A DNA stretch of 5,368 nucleotides from Candidatus Binatia bacterium (lineage in GTDB: Bacteria; Desulfobacterota_B; Binatia; UBA9968): the NCBI GenBank assembly GCA_025922795.1, contig JAICHC010000245.1, forward strand, positions 1-5,368. Direction: 5' to 3'. Below are positions 4,747 to 5,368 of the stretch, piece by piece (positions within the stretch are counted from its first letter, which is position 1; every line of letters begins with the position of its first letter). The position numbers and the translations under genes are program-made. The notes below the pieces were generated by a model that ran no database searches, had not been told where the DNA came from, and saw only the letters and a program-made list of their open reading frames with translations.

Positions 4747-5368
4747 CTAACCTTTATTGTCGGCTGCCGCAGGCGCTGATGCTGTGCTGCTTTTGCCGGT
4801 TTCGGGCTGCCGTCTCGGGCTTTGCTGTTCTGGCGGCGCATCATTTTTCTTCCGCCGGTCGCCCTCGGGAATGATCAGCAGACGGCGATAGGATCCTTGG
4901 CCCAAACTTTTGGTGGAGACCCAGGGGTCGTCCTGGAGCGCGGCATGGACGATCCGCCGGTCTGCTGCGCTCAGTGCATCCACAGTTACTGTCTTTCTTT
5001 GCCGCTTGGCCTTTTCGCCGAGGCGCAGTGCCATATCTTCAAGCGATCTCCGCCGCCGCTCGCGATAATTCTCAATATCGACAACAATGTGCGGGCCTTC
5101 GACGCCTTGGCGCTCGCCGCCGATACGGGTGATCAGGTATTGCAACGCTTCCAGAGTCTGACCCTTGCGGCCGATCAAAAGTCCGCTATTGTCCGCGCGG
5201 ATCTCGAGAATGATCTCATCGCCCGTCGCGGCGGATTTCTGTTGTACCGTCGCGTTAACGCCCATTCGGTTTAGAATTTCCTCCAGGGACTGTTTTGCCT
5301 TCTCGGCGGCCATCGCCGCTTCAATCGACGTGGCCGGTGCCTCGGGTGCGATCGGCTCCGGTTCCGCA
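4747..5368 (-). CDS. jag: Jag/KhpB-like RNA-binding protein (KH and R3H domains), 5' end outside window
   Basis: A cytoplasmic single-stranded RNA-binding protein of the Jag/KhpB/EloR family, which partners KhpA and affects cell elongation and division in Gram-positives; its role elsewhere is less clear. The frame stays open through the right edge, so the gene is partial. The visible part begins with a Pro/Glu/Ala-rich linker (AEPEPIAPEAPATSTIEAA), and the N-terminal Jag_N domain would lie outside. The segment AKQSLEEILNRMGVNATVQ enters the KH domain with its GRKG loop in LLIGRKGQTLEALQYL. The R3H domain follows, with RRIVH (R-x3-H) and DPWVSTKSLGQGSYRRLLI. A charged low-complexity tail of about 38 residues (GDRRKKNDAPPEQQ onward) ends at TAG 4749-4747. 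The ATG at 5313 is internal to the open frame and is unlikely to be the true start. In most bacteria jag sits after yidC and before mnmE; here ispG follows instead. Confidence 0.92.
   Translation of the reverse strand, partial: AEPEPIAPEAPATSIEAAMAAEKAKQSLEEILNRMGVNATVQQKSAATGDEIILEIRADNSGLLIGRKGQTLEALQYLITRIGGERQGVEGPHIVVDIENYRERRRRSLEDMALRLGEKAKRQRKTVTVDALSAADRRIVHAALQDDPWVSTKSLGQGSYRRLLIIPEGDRRKKNDAPPEQQSPRRQPETGKSSTASAPAAADNKG

Noticed and set aside
5311..5313. ATG at 5313 as the jag start
   Set aside because: The frame is open to the right edge with a Pro/Glu/Ala linker typical of Jag, and starting here would omit the N-terminal domain, so the gene is truncated by the window.

Overview
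The window looks like an ordinary chromosomal stretch of a moderately GC-rich bacterium. Isoprenoid synthesis is by the MEP pathway (ispG), the prolyl-tRNA synthetase is the bacterial type with an editing insertion, and the ispG-proS-pyrF order is one I recall from deltaproteobacteria such as Geobacter. I infer a deltaproteobacterium-like lineage with low certainty, since no rRNA or lineage marker is present.

Layout. Positions 1-378 contain no confident gene. They hold several inverted repeats, a long open minus-strand frame running off the left edge, and the control region of the next gene. A small heat-shock protein gene (hsp20 family) lies alone on the plus strand at 379-825. Everything else is on the minus strand, transcribed right to left: a 5'-truncated jag/khpB gene (5368-4747), ispG (4667-3570), proS (3378-1651) and pyrF (1648-893). 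pyrF and hsp20 converge across 67 bases in which I see no clear terminator.

How the genes work together. jag is an RNA-binding regulator gene normally found beside yidC. ispG, proS and pyrF are unrelated housekeeping enzymes (isoprenoid precursor, Pro-tRNA, UMP). proS and pyrF are 2 bases apart and are almost certainly cotranscribed. ispG has its own strong-looking sigma70 promoter in the 79-base gap after jag. proS follows a 191-base gap that contains a 12-bp hairpin.

The most notable signals are regulatory. (1) The predicted ispG transcription start coincides with its only possible start codon, a GTG, so the mRNA may be leaderless. (2) A U8C tract upstream of hsp20 can pair with the whole Shine-Dalgarno sequence, as in an RNA thermometer. 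(3) Two TTGNCAA palindromes exactly 20 bp apart overlap the hsp20 -35 region. (4) The structured leftmost 300 bases may be the edge of something that continues outside the window. I saw no tRNA, rRNA, CRISPR array or recognisable complete mobile element.
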